Assembly (NCBI RefSeq): GCF_900107625.1
Contig: NZ_FNQK01000010.1
Span: forward strand, 62,001-126,000
Direction: 5' to 3'
DNA from: Bizionia paragorgiae
GTDB taxonomy: Bacteria; Bacteroidota; Bacteroidia; Flavobacteriales; Flavobacteriaceae
Length of the DNA stretch: 64,000 nt
How positions within the stretch are numbered: position 1 is the stretch's first letter; every line of letters starts with the position of its first letter. The notes under the pieces are model-generated. The model saw only the letters and a program-made list of their open reading frames with translations. It did no database searches and had not been told where the DNA came from. The position numbers and the translations under genes are program-made. This document shows, one piece after another, positions 9,135 to 18,247 of the stretch.

Positions 9135-12107
9135 ATGAAACATTTAAATTTTGTTGTTGTGTTTATACTTGTTGCTTTTGTTTACAGTTGTAAGAAAAGT
9201 AATAAAGAAACACCAACACCCGTAAAAACAGAAACTATAACCGATGCAAATGGTTTTAGTTATGAAACAGTTAATAATGATCCTACCGGTTTACGCTTGT
9301 ACACGTTGGATAACGGACTTAAAGTGTATTTAAGTAAGAACACCGACGAGCCTACAATTCAAACCTATATAGCTGTTAGAGCAGGGTCTAATTACGATCC
9401 TAAAGAATCTACAGGTCTAGCGCATTACTTAGAGCACATGGTGTTTAAAGGTACTCATAAAATAGGTACTCTAGATTGGGAAAAAGAAAAAGTGTATTTA
9501 GATTCTATTTCTCAATTATACGAACAACATAGAGCTGAACAAGATCCTGATAAAAAACGCGCTTTATATAAAAAAATTGACGAGGTTTCACTAGCGGCAT
9601 CACAATTTTCTGTGGCTAATGAATACGATAAAATGACGAGTTCTTTGGGAGCTACAGGTACAAATGCACATACCTGGTTTGAAGAAACAGTATATAAAAA
9701 TAAAATTCCTGCGAACGAGTTAAGTAAATGGTTAGCTTTAGAAGAAGAGCGTTTTAGTACTTTAGTACTACGTTTATTTCATACCGAGTTAGAGGCGGTT
9801 TTTGAAGAGTACAATCGCGGTCAAGACAATGATTTTAGAAAAAGCTATGCCGCAATGTTGTCAGATTTGTTTCCAAAGCATCCTTATGGTCAACAAAAAA
9901 CGATTGGTACGGCAGAACATTTAAAAAACCCTTCTTTAGTAGACATCAATAATTATTTTGACAAATACTATGTGCCTAATAATATGGCTATGGTATTGGT
10001 AGGGGATTTGGATTTCGACAAAACAATCCAAGAAGTTAACGCTACGTTTGGTAACTTAGAAAAGAAAGAAGTTGTTCACCCAGAGCTTCCTAAAGAGGAA
10101 CCTTTATCAGGAATTATTGAATCTGAAGTCTTCGGACCTACTTCAGAACGCGTTACGATTGCATTTAGATCTCAAGGTGTTAACACTAAAGAAGAGCAAC
10201 TTGTAACCCTATGTGATATGATTTTAGCAAATGGAAATGCCGGTTTAATAGATTTAAACTTAAATCAGAAGCAAATTGTTCAAAATGCTGGATGTTCCCC
10301 AACATTTTTAAATGATTATGGTTACCATAGTTTTAATGGTTCACCTAAAGAAGGGCAGTCTTTAGAAGAGGTTAAAGATTTACTTTTATCGCAAATAGAA
10401 AAGCTTAAAAAAGGGGAGTTTGAAGATTGGATGATTGAAGCCGTAGTTAACGACTTAAAAAAATCTCAACTTCAGCAATATGAAAATAGTACCGCTTTAG
10501 CTACTGCTTATTTTAATGCCTTTATCCACCGTGAAAACTGGGCCGATAAAGTAGCATTTTTAGATGAATTAAAAAGCATTACGAAACAAGAGGTTGTTGA
10601 TTTTGCTAATTCATTTTATCAAAATAACTATGTTGTAACGTACAAACGCAAGGGTGAGGATAAAAGTATTGTAAAGGTATCAAACCCAGGTATTACACCA
10701 GTAAATCTTAATCGCGATAAAGCGTCGGAGTATATGACTAATTTTAACGCGATTAAATCCGAAGAACTTAAACCTGTTTTTATAGATTATAAAACAGAAA
10801 TAAAAGAAACGACTACAGATAACGGCCTTAAAGTGTCTTACGTTGAAAATAAAACCAACGATTTATTTAATATGAATATCATTTTCGATATGGGAAGTGA
10901 TCATAATAAACAATTGGATTTAGCGGTTGGTTATTTAGAGTATTTAGGTACCGATAAGCTTTCAGCTGAAGACCTTAAAAAAGAATTTTATAAGTTAGGT
11001 ATCGATTATTCTGTAAATGCTGGCCCAGAAAAAACATATGTAGGATTAAGTGGATTAAAAGAAAACTTACCTAAAGGCTTAGAGTTATTAGAGCAACTAT
11101 GGACTAATGCTAAACCTGATCAAGAGGCTTATGAGAAATATGTTAAAGCTATAAGTAAAGACAGACAAAATAACAAAACAAACAAAGCAAGTATCTTACG
11201 TGGTGGTTTATTAAATTATGCCAAATACGGTGAAAACTCGAGATTGCGTAATATTATTCCGATTACTGAATTAGAACTAATCACACCTCAAGAATTGGTG
11301 GACTTAGCTAAAGATTTAAGAAACTATAAACAACGCATATTTTATTATGGTAAAGATGTGGATGCGGCTGTAGCAGCTTTAAATACACATCACAATGTTT
11401 TTGGAGAATTAAAAGATTATCCAGAAGCTAAAGTGTATACTGAACAGGAAACTGGAGGTAATGTCTTTTTTGTTGATTTTGATATGGTCCAATCAGAAAT
11501 GATGTTTTTAGCTAAAGGTGATCCCTTTAAGCCAGAAAACATGGCAGCATCAACCTTATTTAACACCTATTTTGGTAGCGGTTTATCATCTATAGTCTTT
11601 CAAGAAATTCGTGAATCTAAATCTCTAGCCTACTCTGCATGGGCAAGTTATGCTACAGCAAGGGATAAAGATGATTCTAATTATGTTATGGCATATATGG
11701 GGACTCAAGCCAATAAAATGCCTCAAGCCGTAGAAGCTATGATGAATTTAATGAGTGATATGCCCGAAGCAGAAGATCAGTTTAACGCGGCGAAAGAAGC
11801 AACGCTTAAAAAAATAGCTGCTCAGCGTATTACAAAAGCTAATATATTTTGGAACTACGAAAGACTGCAAAAATTAGGTATCGATAACGATAATAGAGAA
11901 GAGATGTATAACACGATCCAGAATATGACTCTTGAAGATTTAAAAACATTCTTCAATACAAATATTAAAGGTGAAAAATACAATGTTATGGTTATTGGAA
12001 ATAAAAAAGATGTCGATTTTAAATCTTTAGAAAAACTTGGAAAAGTAAAGGAAATGGATGTCGATTATTTATTTAATTACCAAAAACCTACAGACATTAA
12101 AATCTAA
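9135..12107 (+). CDS. M16 (insulinase-like) zinc metallopeptidase, lipoprotein
   Basis: 990 aa from ATG 9135. A lipoprotein signal ends at C19 (FVYSC), so the protein should be anchored in the envelope. The first M16 domain carries the inverted zinc motif HxxEH (H97, E100, H101 in HYLEHMVFKGT) and the downstream Glu-rich helix ELEAVFEEYNRG. A second, catalytically silent M16 half follows with the usual C-terminal substrate-binding segment (SSIVFQEIRESKSLAYSAWA). Two-domain fused M16 peptidases degrade peptides in the periplasm; the exact substrate is unknown. A TTG at 9117 would add six residues before the Lys-containing n-region, so the ATG is preferred. Confidence 0.88.
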   Translation: MKHLNFVVVFILVAFVYSCKKSNKETPTPVKTETITDANGFSYETVNNDPTGLRLYTLDNGLKVYLSKNTDEPTIQTYIAVRAGSNYDPKESTGLAHYLEHMVFKGTHKIGTLDWEKEKVYLDSISQLYEQHRAEQDPDKKRALYKKIDEVSLAASQFSVANEYDKMTSSLGATGTNAHTWFEETVYKNKIPANELSKWLALEEERFSTLVLRLFHTELEAVFEEYNRGQDNDFRKSYAAMLSDLFPKHPYGQQKTIGTAEHLKNPSLVDINNYFDKYYVPNNMAMVLVGDLDFDKTIQEVNATFGNLEKKEVVHPELPKEEPLSGIIESEVFGPTSERVTIAFRSQGVNTKEEQLVTLCDMILANGNAGLIDLNLNQKQIVQNAGCSPTFLNDYGYHSFNGSPKEGQSLEEVKDLLLSQIEKLKKGEFEDWMIEAVVNDLKKSQLQQYENSTALATAYFNAFIHRENWADKVAFLDELKSITKQEVVDFANSFYQNNYVVTYKRKGEDKSIVKVSNPGITPVNLNRDKASEYMTNFNAIKSEELKPVFIDYKTEIKETTTDNGLKVSYVENKTNDLFNMNIIFDMGSDHNKQLDLAVGYLEYLGTDKLSAEDLKKEFYKLGIDYSVNAGPEKTYVGLSGLKENLPKGLELLEQLWTNAKPDQEAYEKYVKAISKDRQNNKTNKASILRGGLLNYAKYGENSRLRNIIPITELELITPQELVDLAKDLRNYKQRIFYYGKDVDAAVAALNTHHNVFGELKDYPEAKVYTEQETGGNVFFVDFDMVQSEMMFLAKGDPFKPENMAASTLFNTYFGSGLSSIVFQEIRESKSLAYSAWASYATARDKDDSNYVMAYMGTQANKMPQAVEAMMNLMSDMPEAEDQFNAAKEATLKKIAAQRITKANIFWNYERLQKLGIDNDNREEMYNTIQNMTLEDLKTFFNTNIKGEKYNVMVIGNKKDVDFKSLEKLGKVKEMDVDYLFNYQKPTDIKI

Positions 12108-12146
12108 ACTATAAATACGTACTTCTATACCGTAATTATTTAGCAC

Positions 12147-12185
12147 AAAAACCTCACAGTTTATATTAAATTGTGAGGTTTTTAT
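12147..12185 (+). terminator. Terminator after the M16 gene
   Basis: Stem ACCTCACA/TGTGAGGT (12151-12158 with 12172-12179), flanked by an A run and a T tract, so it could work on both strands. Confidence 0.8.
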
Positions 12186-12207
12186 ATATAAAACACTTTG
12201 TATTTAC

Positions 12208-12215
12208 TATATTTG
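12208..12215 (+). promoter_or_regulatory. Probable fabG promoter, -7 box
   Basis: TATATTTG matches TAnnTTTG. Its G is 26 nt before ATG 12241, which supports that start over an in-frame ATG at 12217 that would be almost leaderless. No good -33 TTG at the right spacing. Confidence 0.5.
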
Positions 12216-12240
12216 AATGACTAATAAATCACAAAAACTA

Positions 12241-12987
12241 ATGAAAATTTTAGAAGGAAAAACAGCTATCATTACAGGAGCAAGTCGTGGAATTGGAAAG
12301 GGAATTGCTCAAGTTTTTGCACAACAAGGTGCAAATGTAGCATTTACATACAGCTCTTCGGTGGAAGCGGCTAATGCGTTAGAAAAAGAATTAAATGCCT
12401 TAGGCGTTAAAGCTAAAGGATATAAAAGTAATGCCGCTAATTTTGATGAAGCTCAAGCGCTTGCCGAAGATGTTGTAAAGGAATTTGGAAGTATAGATAT
12501 TCTTGTTAATAACGCAGGAATTACTAAAGATAATTTACTAATGCGTATTACTGAAGATGATTTTGATAAGGTGATCGAAGTCAATTTAAAATCAGTATTT
12601 AATATGACTAAAGCGGTGCAACGTACCATGCTTAAACAACGTAAAGGATCTATAATCAATATGAGTTCGGTAGTAGGAGTAAAGGGTAATGCTGGTCAAA
12701 CTAACTACGCTGCATCTAAAGCTGGTATTATAGGATTTTCTAAATCTGTTGCTTTAGAACTGGGCTCTAGAAATATTAGAAGTAACGTAATCGCTCCTGG
12801 TTTTATAGAAACCGAAATGACAGCAAAATTAGATGAAGAAACCGTAAAGGGATGGCGTAATGCAATACCTCTAAAACGTGGTGGGACTCCAGAAGATATT
12901 GCCAATGTTTGTGTGTTTTTAGCCAGCGATATGTCGGCTTACATTACAGGTCAAACACTGAATGTTGATGGTGGAATGCTAACTTAA
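12241..12987 (+). CDS. fabG: 3-oxoacyl-ACP reductase FabG
   Basis: 248 aa short-chain dehydrogenase, the FabG length. NADPH-binding motif TGASRGIG (12-19), NNAG (90-93), and the Ser-Tyr-Lys site S143, Y156 and K160 (YAASK) are all present. It reduces 3-oxoacyl-ACP in fatty acid elongation. The C-terminal PEDIANVCVFLASDMSAYITGQTLNVDGG is typical. It heads a short plus-strand series with the VWA gene 16 nt downstream. Confidence 0.93.
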   Translation: MKILEGKTAIITGASRGIGKGIAQVFAQQGANVAFTYSSSVEAANALEKELNALGVKAKGYKSNAANFDEAQALAEDVVKEFGSIDILVNNAGITKDNLLMRITEDDFDKVIEVNLKSVFNMTKAVQRTMLKQRKGSIINMSSVVGVKGNAGQTNYAASKAGIIGFSKSVALELGSRNIRSNVIAPGFIETEMTAKLDEETVKGWRNAIPLKRGGTPEDIANVCVFLASDMSAYITGQTLNVDGGMLT

Positions 12988-13003
12988 TAGATTTTTAAAA
13001 TTA

Positions 13004-15025
13004 ATGAGTTACCCAACTCTTTTATATATCATTTTAGCTGGAATTGCAGCTCTTTTAATAGCGCTTTTTCAATATAAATTCAAAACAAAAAGCGCTGCTA
13101 ATAAGACAGCGCTTTTTGTGGTTTTACGAACCATTACATTTTTCGCTGTGTTTTTGTTGTTAATAAATCCGGAATTTGAACAACTTACCATAAGCACAGA
13201 AAAACCAAACTTGGTAGTGGCCGTCGATAACTCAAATTCTATTAAACACCTCAATAACGACGATAAAATACTAGAAATTTTAGAATCGTTAAAAGAGAAC
13301 AACGCTATCTACGATAAATTTAATGTGGATATCTTTTCCTTCGGTAACACACTGCAACCATTAGACACCTTAGATTTTAAAGAAAACCAAACCAACATCG
13401 CTGCAGCTTTTAATAGCTTAAACCAGGTTTATAAAAACACCTTGTCTCCAACCATAATTATAACCGATGGAAATCAGACTTATGGTAGCGATTACAGTTA
13501 TGCAGCTAAAGCCTATAACCAAGAGATATATCCCATCGTAATAGGAGATACCACCAGTTATACCGATTTAAATCTGACCCAGTTAAACGTTAATAGGTAT
13601 GCCTTTTTAAAAAATAAGTTTCCTGTTGAAGCTATTGCAGTATACACCGGTAAAGATCCGATAACGACTACCTTTCAAATCACTCAGGGTAAGGCAATCA
13701 TCTACTCGAAACAGTTAACCTTTTCAGAAACAAAAACCTCTGAAATAATAAACTTGACTTTACCAGCGCATAGTGTCGGAGTACAATCGTATACAGCTAC
13801 AATACGTCCTATTGATATAGAAAAAAACACGACTAATAATTCTAGAAACTTTGCAGTCGAAGTTATTGATCAAAAAACAAACGTTGCTTTGGTGAGCTCT
13901 ATTTTACATCCAGATTTAGGCGTCCTTAAAAAGAGTATTGAAACCAACGAACAACGCACGGCAACCATCTTAAAACCCCACGAGTTACTAGGTAAATTAA
14001 ATGATTACCAAATGGTTATCGCCTATCAGCCCAACTCAAAATTCACTCAGTTATTTGCGGAAATTGAGACTTTAAATAAAAATAAATTTGTGATTACCGG
14101 GACAAAAACAGATTGGAATTTCCTTAATACGCAATCCCCACACTACAAACAAGAGGTAACATCGCAAACTGAAGATTATCAAGCACATTTAAATACCAGT
14201 TATTCATCATTTATTGTTGAAGATCTAGATTTCGAATCATTACCTCCATTATCATCTCCTTTTGGAGCACCCGAATTTTCAATCCCAATAGAACCTTTAT
14301 TGTATAAAACAGTAGGGAATTTTAAAACTAATGAACCGCTTTTAGCGACGTTTGAAGTAGGAGGGAATCGTGAAGCTATTTTATTTGGTGAACACCTTTG
14401 GAAATGGAGGGCTCAAAACTATTTAAACACAGAAAGCTTTAGCGAATTTGATAATTTTATAGGAAAACTGGTTCAATATTTAAGTTCTAACAAACGTAAA
14501 AATCGATTAGAAATTGAGTATAAATCATTTTATCAAGGGAATACAAATGTAACTATTAAAGCACAGTACTTTAATAAAAACTATGAGTTTGATAAATCGG
14601 AAACTTTAATGTTAACAGTTAAAGATGAGACGAATACAGTCGTAAAAACCCTGCCGTTTTTACTTAAAAACAATGGTTTTGAGGCCGATTTAAGTGACTT
14701 ACCAGCAGGATCCTATCAGTTTTCAGTCCAAACGAAATTAGAAAACATTTCTAAATCCGGAGCGTTTCAAATTCTCGAGTATAACGTAGAACAACAGTTT
14801 TATAGCGCTAATGCTTCAAAATTAGACTACATTGCCACACAGCGTTATTTTGCGACAAATTATCAAGAGTTATTTACTAACTTGTTAGAGAATTCGAACT
14901 ATAAACCGATTCAAAAAAGTAATAAAAATACAGTGCCTTTAATCGACTGGAAATATCTATTAGCATTAATAGTATTAAGTCTATCGATTGAATGGTTTTT
15001 AAGAAAATATAAAGGATTAATTTAA
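13004..15025 (+). CDS. VWA-domain membrane protein, function unknown
   Basis: 673 aa. Two N-terminal membrane segments (about 5-24 and 38-54) and one near the C-terminus (about 650-668) bracket a large extracytoplasmic region. A von Willebrand A-like domain starts with the MIDAS motif DxSxS (D75-S77-S79 in VDNSNS) and includes IIITDGNQTYGSD. A glutamine-amidotransferase-like region without evident catalytic residues may follow (about 290-480). The layout resembles the uncharacterised BatA-related VWA proteins common in Bacteroidetes. It follows fabG closely and precedes the prohibitin gene by 21 nt. No pathway can be named. Confidence 0.7.
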   Translation: MSYPTLLYIILAGIAALLIALFQYKFKTKSAANKTALFVVLRTITFFAVFLLLINPEFEQLTISTEKPNLVVAVDNSNSIKHLNNDDKILEILESLKENNAIYDKFNVDIFSFGNTLQPLDTLDFKENQTNIAAAFNSLNQVYKNTLSPTIIITDGNQTYGSDYSYAAKAYNQEIYPIVIGDTTSYTDLNLTQLNVNRYAFLKNKFPVEAIAVYTGKDPITTTFQITQGKAIIYSKQLTFSETKTSEIINLTLPAHSVGVQSYTATIRPIDIEKNTTNNSRNFAVEVIDQKTNVALVSSILHPDLGVLKKSIETNEQRTATILKPHELLGKLNDYQMVIAYQPNSKFTQLFAEIETLNKNKFVITGTKTDWNFLNTQSPHYKQEVTSQTEDYQAHLNTSYSSFIVEDLDFESLPPLSSPFGAPEFSIPIEPLLYKTVGNFKTNEPLLATFEVGGNREAILFGEHLWKWRAQNYLNTESFSEFDNFIGKLVQYLSSNKRKNRLEIEYKSFYQGNTNVTIKAQYFNKNYEFDKSETLMLTVKDETNTVVKTLPFLLKNNGFEADLSDLPAGSYQFSVQTKLENISKSGAFQILEYNVEQQFYSANASKLDYIATQRYFATNYQELFTNLLENSNYKPIQKSNKNTVPLIDWKYLLALIVLSLSIEWFLRKYKGLI

Positions 15026-15046
15026 AATAGATAAATAAGAAAGTAA

Positions 15047-15859
15047 ATGGAAAAATTACCAAAAGTAGGCGTACCAATTATCATTGGAATTGTAATAGTA
15101 TTAATAGTAATGTTTAAATCGACAGTCACTATCGACTCAGGACAAGCGGGTGTTTTATATCGAACATTCGATAATGGTGTAGTAACCGATGAGCCGCCAT
15201 TAGGTGAAGGCTTTCATGTTGTTGCCCCTTGGAATAGAGTAACAATTTATGAAGTTCGTCAGCAAGAAATTTTAGAACAAATGAATGTGTTATCTTCAAA
15301 TGGATTAGACATTAGATTAGAAGCTTCGGTATGGTTTCAACCTAGTTTTAAAGATTTAGGAAAATTACATCAAGAAAAAAGTGAAATGTATAAAGACCGT
15401 GTGCTTTTACCAGCTATTCGATCGGCAGCTCGTAGTGTTGTAGGACGTTATACACCAGAGCAATTATACTCTAGTAAACGTGATGCTATTCAACAAGAAA
15501 TTTTTGAAGAAACTAAAAACATTGTAAAAGATCAGTACATTCAACTTAACGAAGTTTTAGTAAGAGATGTGACTTTGCCATCAACAATAAAAGATGCCAT
15601 AGAACGCAAATTGAAACAAGAACAAGAGTCTTTAGAATACGAATTTAGATTAGTTACGGCGACAAAAGAAGCTCAGAAACAAATTATTGAAGCTCAAGGT
15701 AAAGCGGATGCTAACAGAATTTTAAGTGCCTCTTTGACCGATAAAATCCTTCAAGACAAAGGTATCGAAGCTACTATTAAACTATCAGAATCACCTAATA
15801 GTAAGGTTGTTGTGATCGGATCAGGAGATAGTGGAATGCCTATAATTTTAGGCAACTAA
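15047..15859 (+). CDS. Prohibitin-family SPFH membrane protein
   Basis: 270 aa with one N-terminal membrane segment (about 9-24) and an SPFH/prohibitin domain: GQAGVLYRTFDNGV, GEGFHVVAPW and the RSAARSVVGRYTPEQLYSSKRD region, then a coiled-coil rich segment with KEAQKQIIEAQGKADANRIL. In the family such proteins form large ring assemblies at membranes and often regulate FtsH-like proteases. No protease gene is next to it here. A perfect 18-bp hairpin follows its stop codon. Confidence 0.88.
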   Translation: MEKLPKVGVPIIIGIVIVLIVMFKSTVTIDSGQAGVLYRTFDNGVVTDEPPLGEGFHVVAPWNRVTIYEVRQQEILEQMNVLSSNGLDIRLEASVWFQPSFKDLGKLHQEKSEMYKDRVLLPAIRSAARSVVGRYTPEQLYSSKRDAIQQEIFEETKNIVKDQYIQLNEVLVRDVTLPSTIKDAIERKLKQEQESLEYEFRLVTATKEAQKQIIEAQGKADANRILSASLTDKILQDKGIEATIKLSESPNSKVVVIGSGDSGMPIILGN

Positions 15860-15872
15860 TTATTGTCATTAT

Positions 15873-15913
15873 AAATATAAATTACAAATCATTAGGATTT
15901 GTAATTTATATTT
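15873..15913. repeat. Perfect 18-bp inverted repeat after the prohibitin gene
   Basis: Arms AAATATAAATTACAAATC (15873-15890) and its exact reverse complement (15896-15913), with loop ATTAG. It begins 14 nt after the stop codon and probably ends transcription or protects the 3' end, although no long T tract follows. Its 3' arm overlaps the weak his promoter candidate. Confidence 0.75.
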
Positions 15914-15924
15914 AACAATATTTG
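15899..15924 (+). promoter_or_regulatory. Candidate his operon promoter
   Basis: TTG at 15899-15901, 15 nt, then AATATTTG at 15917-15924, one mismatch from TAnnTTTG. It would start RNA near 15931, some 14 nt before the leader peptide ATG. Position is fitting but both boxes are imperfect. Confidence 0.35.
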
Positions 15925-15944
15925 TACTCAATAAAACAAGATCA

Positions 15945-15998
15945 ATGCCTTTTATTCAATTACATCATCATTTTCATATTTGCTCTCAAGCGAAGTGA
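15945..15998 (+). CDS. hisL: his operon leader peptide
   Basis: 17-codon ORF reading MPFIQLHHHFHICSQAK, with His at codons 7, 8, 9 and 11. Four His codons within five positions, upstream of hisG and followed by an intrinsic terminator, is the hallmark of ribosome-mediated attenuation of histidine biosynthesis. The reading frame is too short to be found by a normal ORF search. The peptide itself is expected to have no other function. Confidence 0.85.
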   Translation: MPFIQLHHHFHICSQAK

Positions 15999-16042
15999 AA
16001 GTGTATTGAATAAATTCAACATATTTTTTAAACCCGTTTGAG
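15985..16042 (+). promoter_or_regulatory. Putative his antiterminator pairing
   Basis: CTCAAGCG (15985-15992, end of the leader ORF) can pair with CGTTTGAG (16035-16042) over 8 bp including one G-U pair. The second segment overlaps the 5' arm of the terminator, so the two hairpins exclude each other. A ribosome stalled at the His codons would leave 15985-15992 free; one that reached the stop at 15996-15998 would cover it. Pairing checked by hand only. Confidence 0.55.
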
Positions 16043-16061
16043 TAAATCAAACGGGTTTTTT
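16030..16061 (+). terminator. his attenuator terminator
   Basis: 11-bp perfect stem AAACCCGTTTG/CAAACGGGTTT (16030-16040 with 16048-16058), 7-nt loop and a T tract. It lies between the leader peptide and hisG, 49 nt before the hisG ATG. Confidence 0.85.
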
Positions 16062-16109
16062 ATTTCTACTCACTAGCGGTTTACTCAAATTTTATTAATC
16101 TAAATATAA

Positions 16110-16967
16110 ATGAGTAAATTAAAAATTGCAATTCAAAAATCAGGACGACTCAACGAAGAGTCCATGCGAATCCTTAAAAACATTGGTATTTCTATAGATA
16201 ATGGTAAAGACCAACTTAAAGCATCAGCAAGAAACTTCCCCTTAGAGGTTTTTTACCTTAGAAACGGTGATATTCCTCAATACCTTAGAGATGGCGTTGT
16301 AGATATTGCTATAATTGGAGAGAATGTATTAATAGAAAAAGGTCAAGATTTACCTATAGTAGAACGTCTAGGATTCTCAAAATGTAAAGTCTCTATTGCC
16401 GTACCAAAATCCTCAAAAAGCAAAAGTTTACAAGATTTAGAAGGGAAGCGCATAGCAACATCGTATCCAAATACCGTAAATCATTTTTTAAAACTTAACA
16501 AGGTCTCTGCCGATTTGCACGTTATTAATGGCTCTGTGGAAATCGCTCCAAATATAGGTTTAGCTGATGCGATTTGCGATATTGTTTCTAGTGGAAGTAC
16601 CTTATTTAAAAACGGATTAAAAGAGATTGAAACCCTATTAAAATCGGAAGCCGTTTTGGCTGTATCTCCAAAAATATCGAATGAGAGTAAAACTTTATTA
16701 GATACACTTCAATTTAGAATACAAGCGGTATTAAAAGGTCAGAATTCTAAATATGTCTTACTGAATGCGCCTAACGCAAAGCTAAATACTATCATCAGTC
16801 TTTTACCAGGGATGAAGAGTCCTACAGTTCTACCACTAGCTAAAGAAGGTTGGAGTTCTGTACACTCGGTAATTAACGGAAATGAATTTTGGGCGGTCAT
16901 AGATGCTTTAAAAGCTGCTGGGGCCCAAGGCATATTAGTTTGTCCAATCGAAAAAATGGTCGTGTAA
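16110..16967 (+). CDS. hisG: ATP phosphoribosyltransferase (long form)
   Basis: 285 aa long-form HisG, catalysing the first committed step of histidine synthesis, PRPP plus ATP. The catalytic bilobed domain covers about 1-210 (IAIQKSGRL, ADAICDIVSSGSTLFKNGL). The C-terminal ACT-like regulatory domain (about 215-285) confers histidine feedback inhibition in the family. It is first in the his operon behind the attenuator, and its stop overlaps the hisD start (TAATG). Confidence 0.96.
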   Translation: MSKLKIAIQKSGRLNEESMRILKNIGISIDNGKDQLKASARNFPLEVFYLRNGDIPQYLRDGVVDIAIIGENVLIEKGQDLPIVERLGFSKCKVSIAVPKSSKSKSLQDLEGKRIATSYPNTVNHFLKLNKVSADLHVINGSVEIAPNIGLADAICDIVSSGSTLFKNGLKEIETLLKSEAVLAVSPKISNESKTLLDTLQFRIQAVLKGQNSKYVLLNAPNAKLNTIISLLPGMKSPTVLPLAKEGWSSVHSVINGNEFWAVIDALKAAGAQGILVCPIEKMVV

Positions 16968-18247
16968 TGAATTATATAGAAAACCCTAGTAAAAACCTGT
17001 GGACTGAGATTCTAAAACGTCCTACACAGTCTGTAAACACTATCGAACAGACCGTAATTCAATTATTTGATGATATTAAACGGAATGGTGATAAGGCCAT
17101 TTCCAAATACACCGAGCTATTTGACGGCGCCTCTTTAAGTCACTTTCTCGTTTCAGAATCAGAGTTGAAATCAGCTTCTAAATATGTGACAGCTGAATTA
17201 AAAGAAGCTATACAGCAAGCTAAATCTAATATAGAAAGATTTCACGCAGCACAAAAAACTGCGCCCATAAAAGTAGAAACCCAACCCGGGGTTTTATGTT
17301 GGCAAGAGAAAAGAGCAATTGAAAACATCGGATTGTATATTCCTGGAGGATCGGCACCTTTATTTTCTACCGTTTTAATGTTGGCCGTACCTGCTCAGAT
17401 TGCAGGATGTAAAGAAATTATTTTGTGTACTCCACCAAATAAAGATGGGCAAATAGCTAACGAAATCCTTTACACAGCAGCACTTTGTGGTGTTACAAAA
17501 GTGATAATGGTAGGAGGAATTCAAGCCGTTGCCGGCTTAACTTTTGGTACCGAGAGCATCCCTAAAGTAAATAAAATATTTGGACCAGGAAATCAATTTG
17601 TGACTGTAGCCAAGCAAATGGCAACAAAATACGGTGTAGCTATCGATATGCCTGCTGGACCCAGTGAACTTTTAGTAGTTGCAGATCATAGTGCAAACGC
17701 TAGTTATGTAGCTTCCGATTTGTTAAGCCAAGCAGAACATGGTGCCGATAGTCAAGTGATTCTAGTATCCACGTCCAAAGCGCTTATTAAAGCTGTTGAG
17801 CGTGAACTCTATAAACAACTAAAAGCATTGCCAAGACAGGAGATAGCCGAACAAGCACTTGCTAGTTCTAAATTAATTTTAGTCGATTCTCATGCCATAG
17901 CTTTGGACTTAATAAATGAATATGGGCCAGAACACCTTATAATATGCACTAAAAATGAAGATTATTACTGCACTAATGTTGTAAATGCAGGCTCTGTCTT
18001 TATCGGTAATTTCACTCCTGAAAGTGCTGGTGATTACGCTTCAGGGACTAATCATACCCTACCAACAAACGGATTTAGTAAGGCCTATTCCGGAGTGAAT
18101 TTAGATAGCTTTATGAAAAGTATGACCTTTCAAAAAATCACTAAGAGCGGTTTGCGAACACTAGGTAAAGCCATAGAACTTATGGCAGAAGCAGAAGGAC
18201 TACAAGCTCACAAAAATGCAGTATCAATACGATTAAAAGACTTATAA
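16967..18247 (+). CDS. hisD: Histidinol dehydrogenase
   Basis: 426 aa from ATG 16967, which shares a base with the hisG stop; a longer in-frame extension back to 16889 would run inside hisG and is not credible. The zinc enzyme makes the last two oxidations to histidine. Family blocks seen: GLYIPGGSAPLFSTVLM, VGGIQAVAGLTFGTESIPKV, IFGPGNQFVTVAK, DMPAGPSELLV, LLSQAEHGADSQVIL and GPEHLII. Length is normal. Confidence 0.96.
   Translation: MNYIENPSKNLWTEILKRPTQSVNTIEQTVIQLFDDIKRNGDKAISKYTELFDGASLSHFLVSESELKSASKYVTAELKEAIQQAKSNIERFHAAQKTAPIKVETQPGVLCWQEKRAIENIGLYIPGGSAPLFSTVLMLAVPAQIAGCKEIILCTPPNKDGQIANEILYTAALCGVTKVIMVGGIQAVAGLTFGTESIPKVNKIFGPGNQFVTVAKQMATKYGVAIDMPAGPSELLVVADHSANASYVASDLLSQAEHGADSQVILVSTSKALIKAVERELYKQLKALPRQEIAEQALASSKLILVDSHAIALDLINEYGPEHLIICTKNEDYYCTNVVNAGSVFIGNFTPESAGDYASGTNHTLPTNGFSKAYSGVNLDSFMKSMTFQKITKSGLRTLGKAIELMAEAEGLQAHKNAVSIRLKDL

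Noticed and set aside
16889-16966. Longer hisD start inside hisG
   Set aside because: The extension has no family match, and the TAATG overlap at 16967 is the usual his arrangement.
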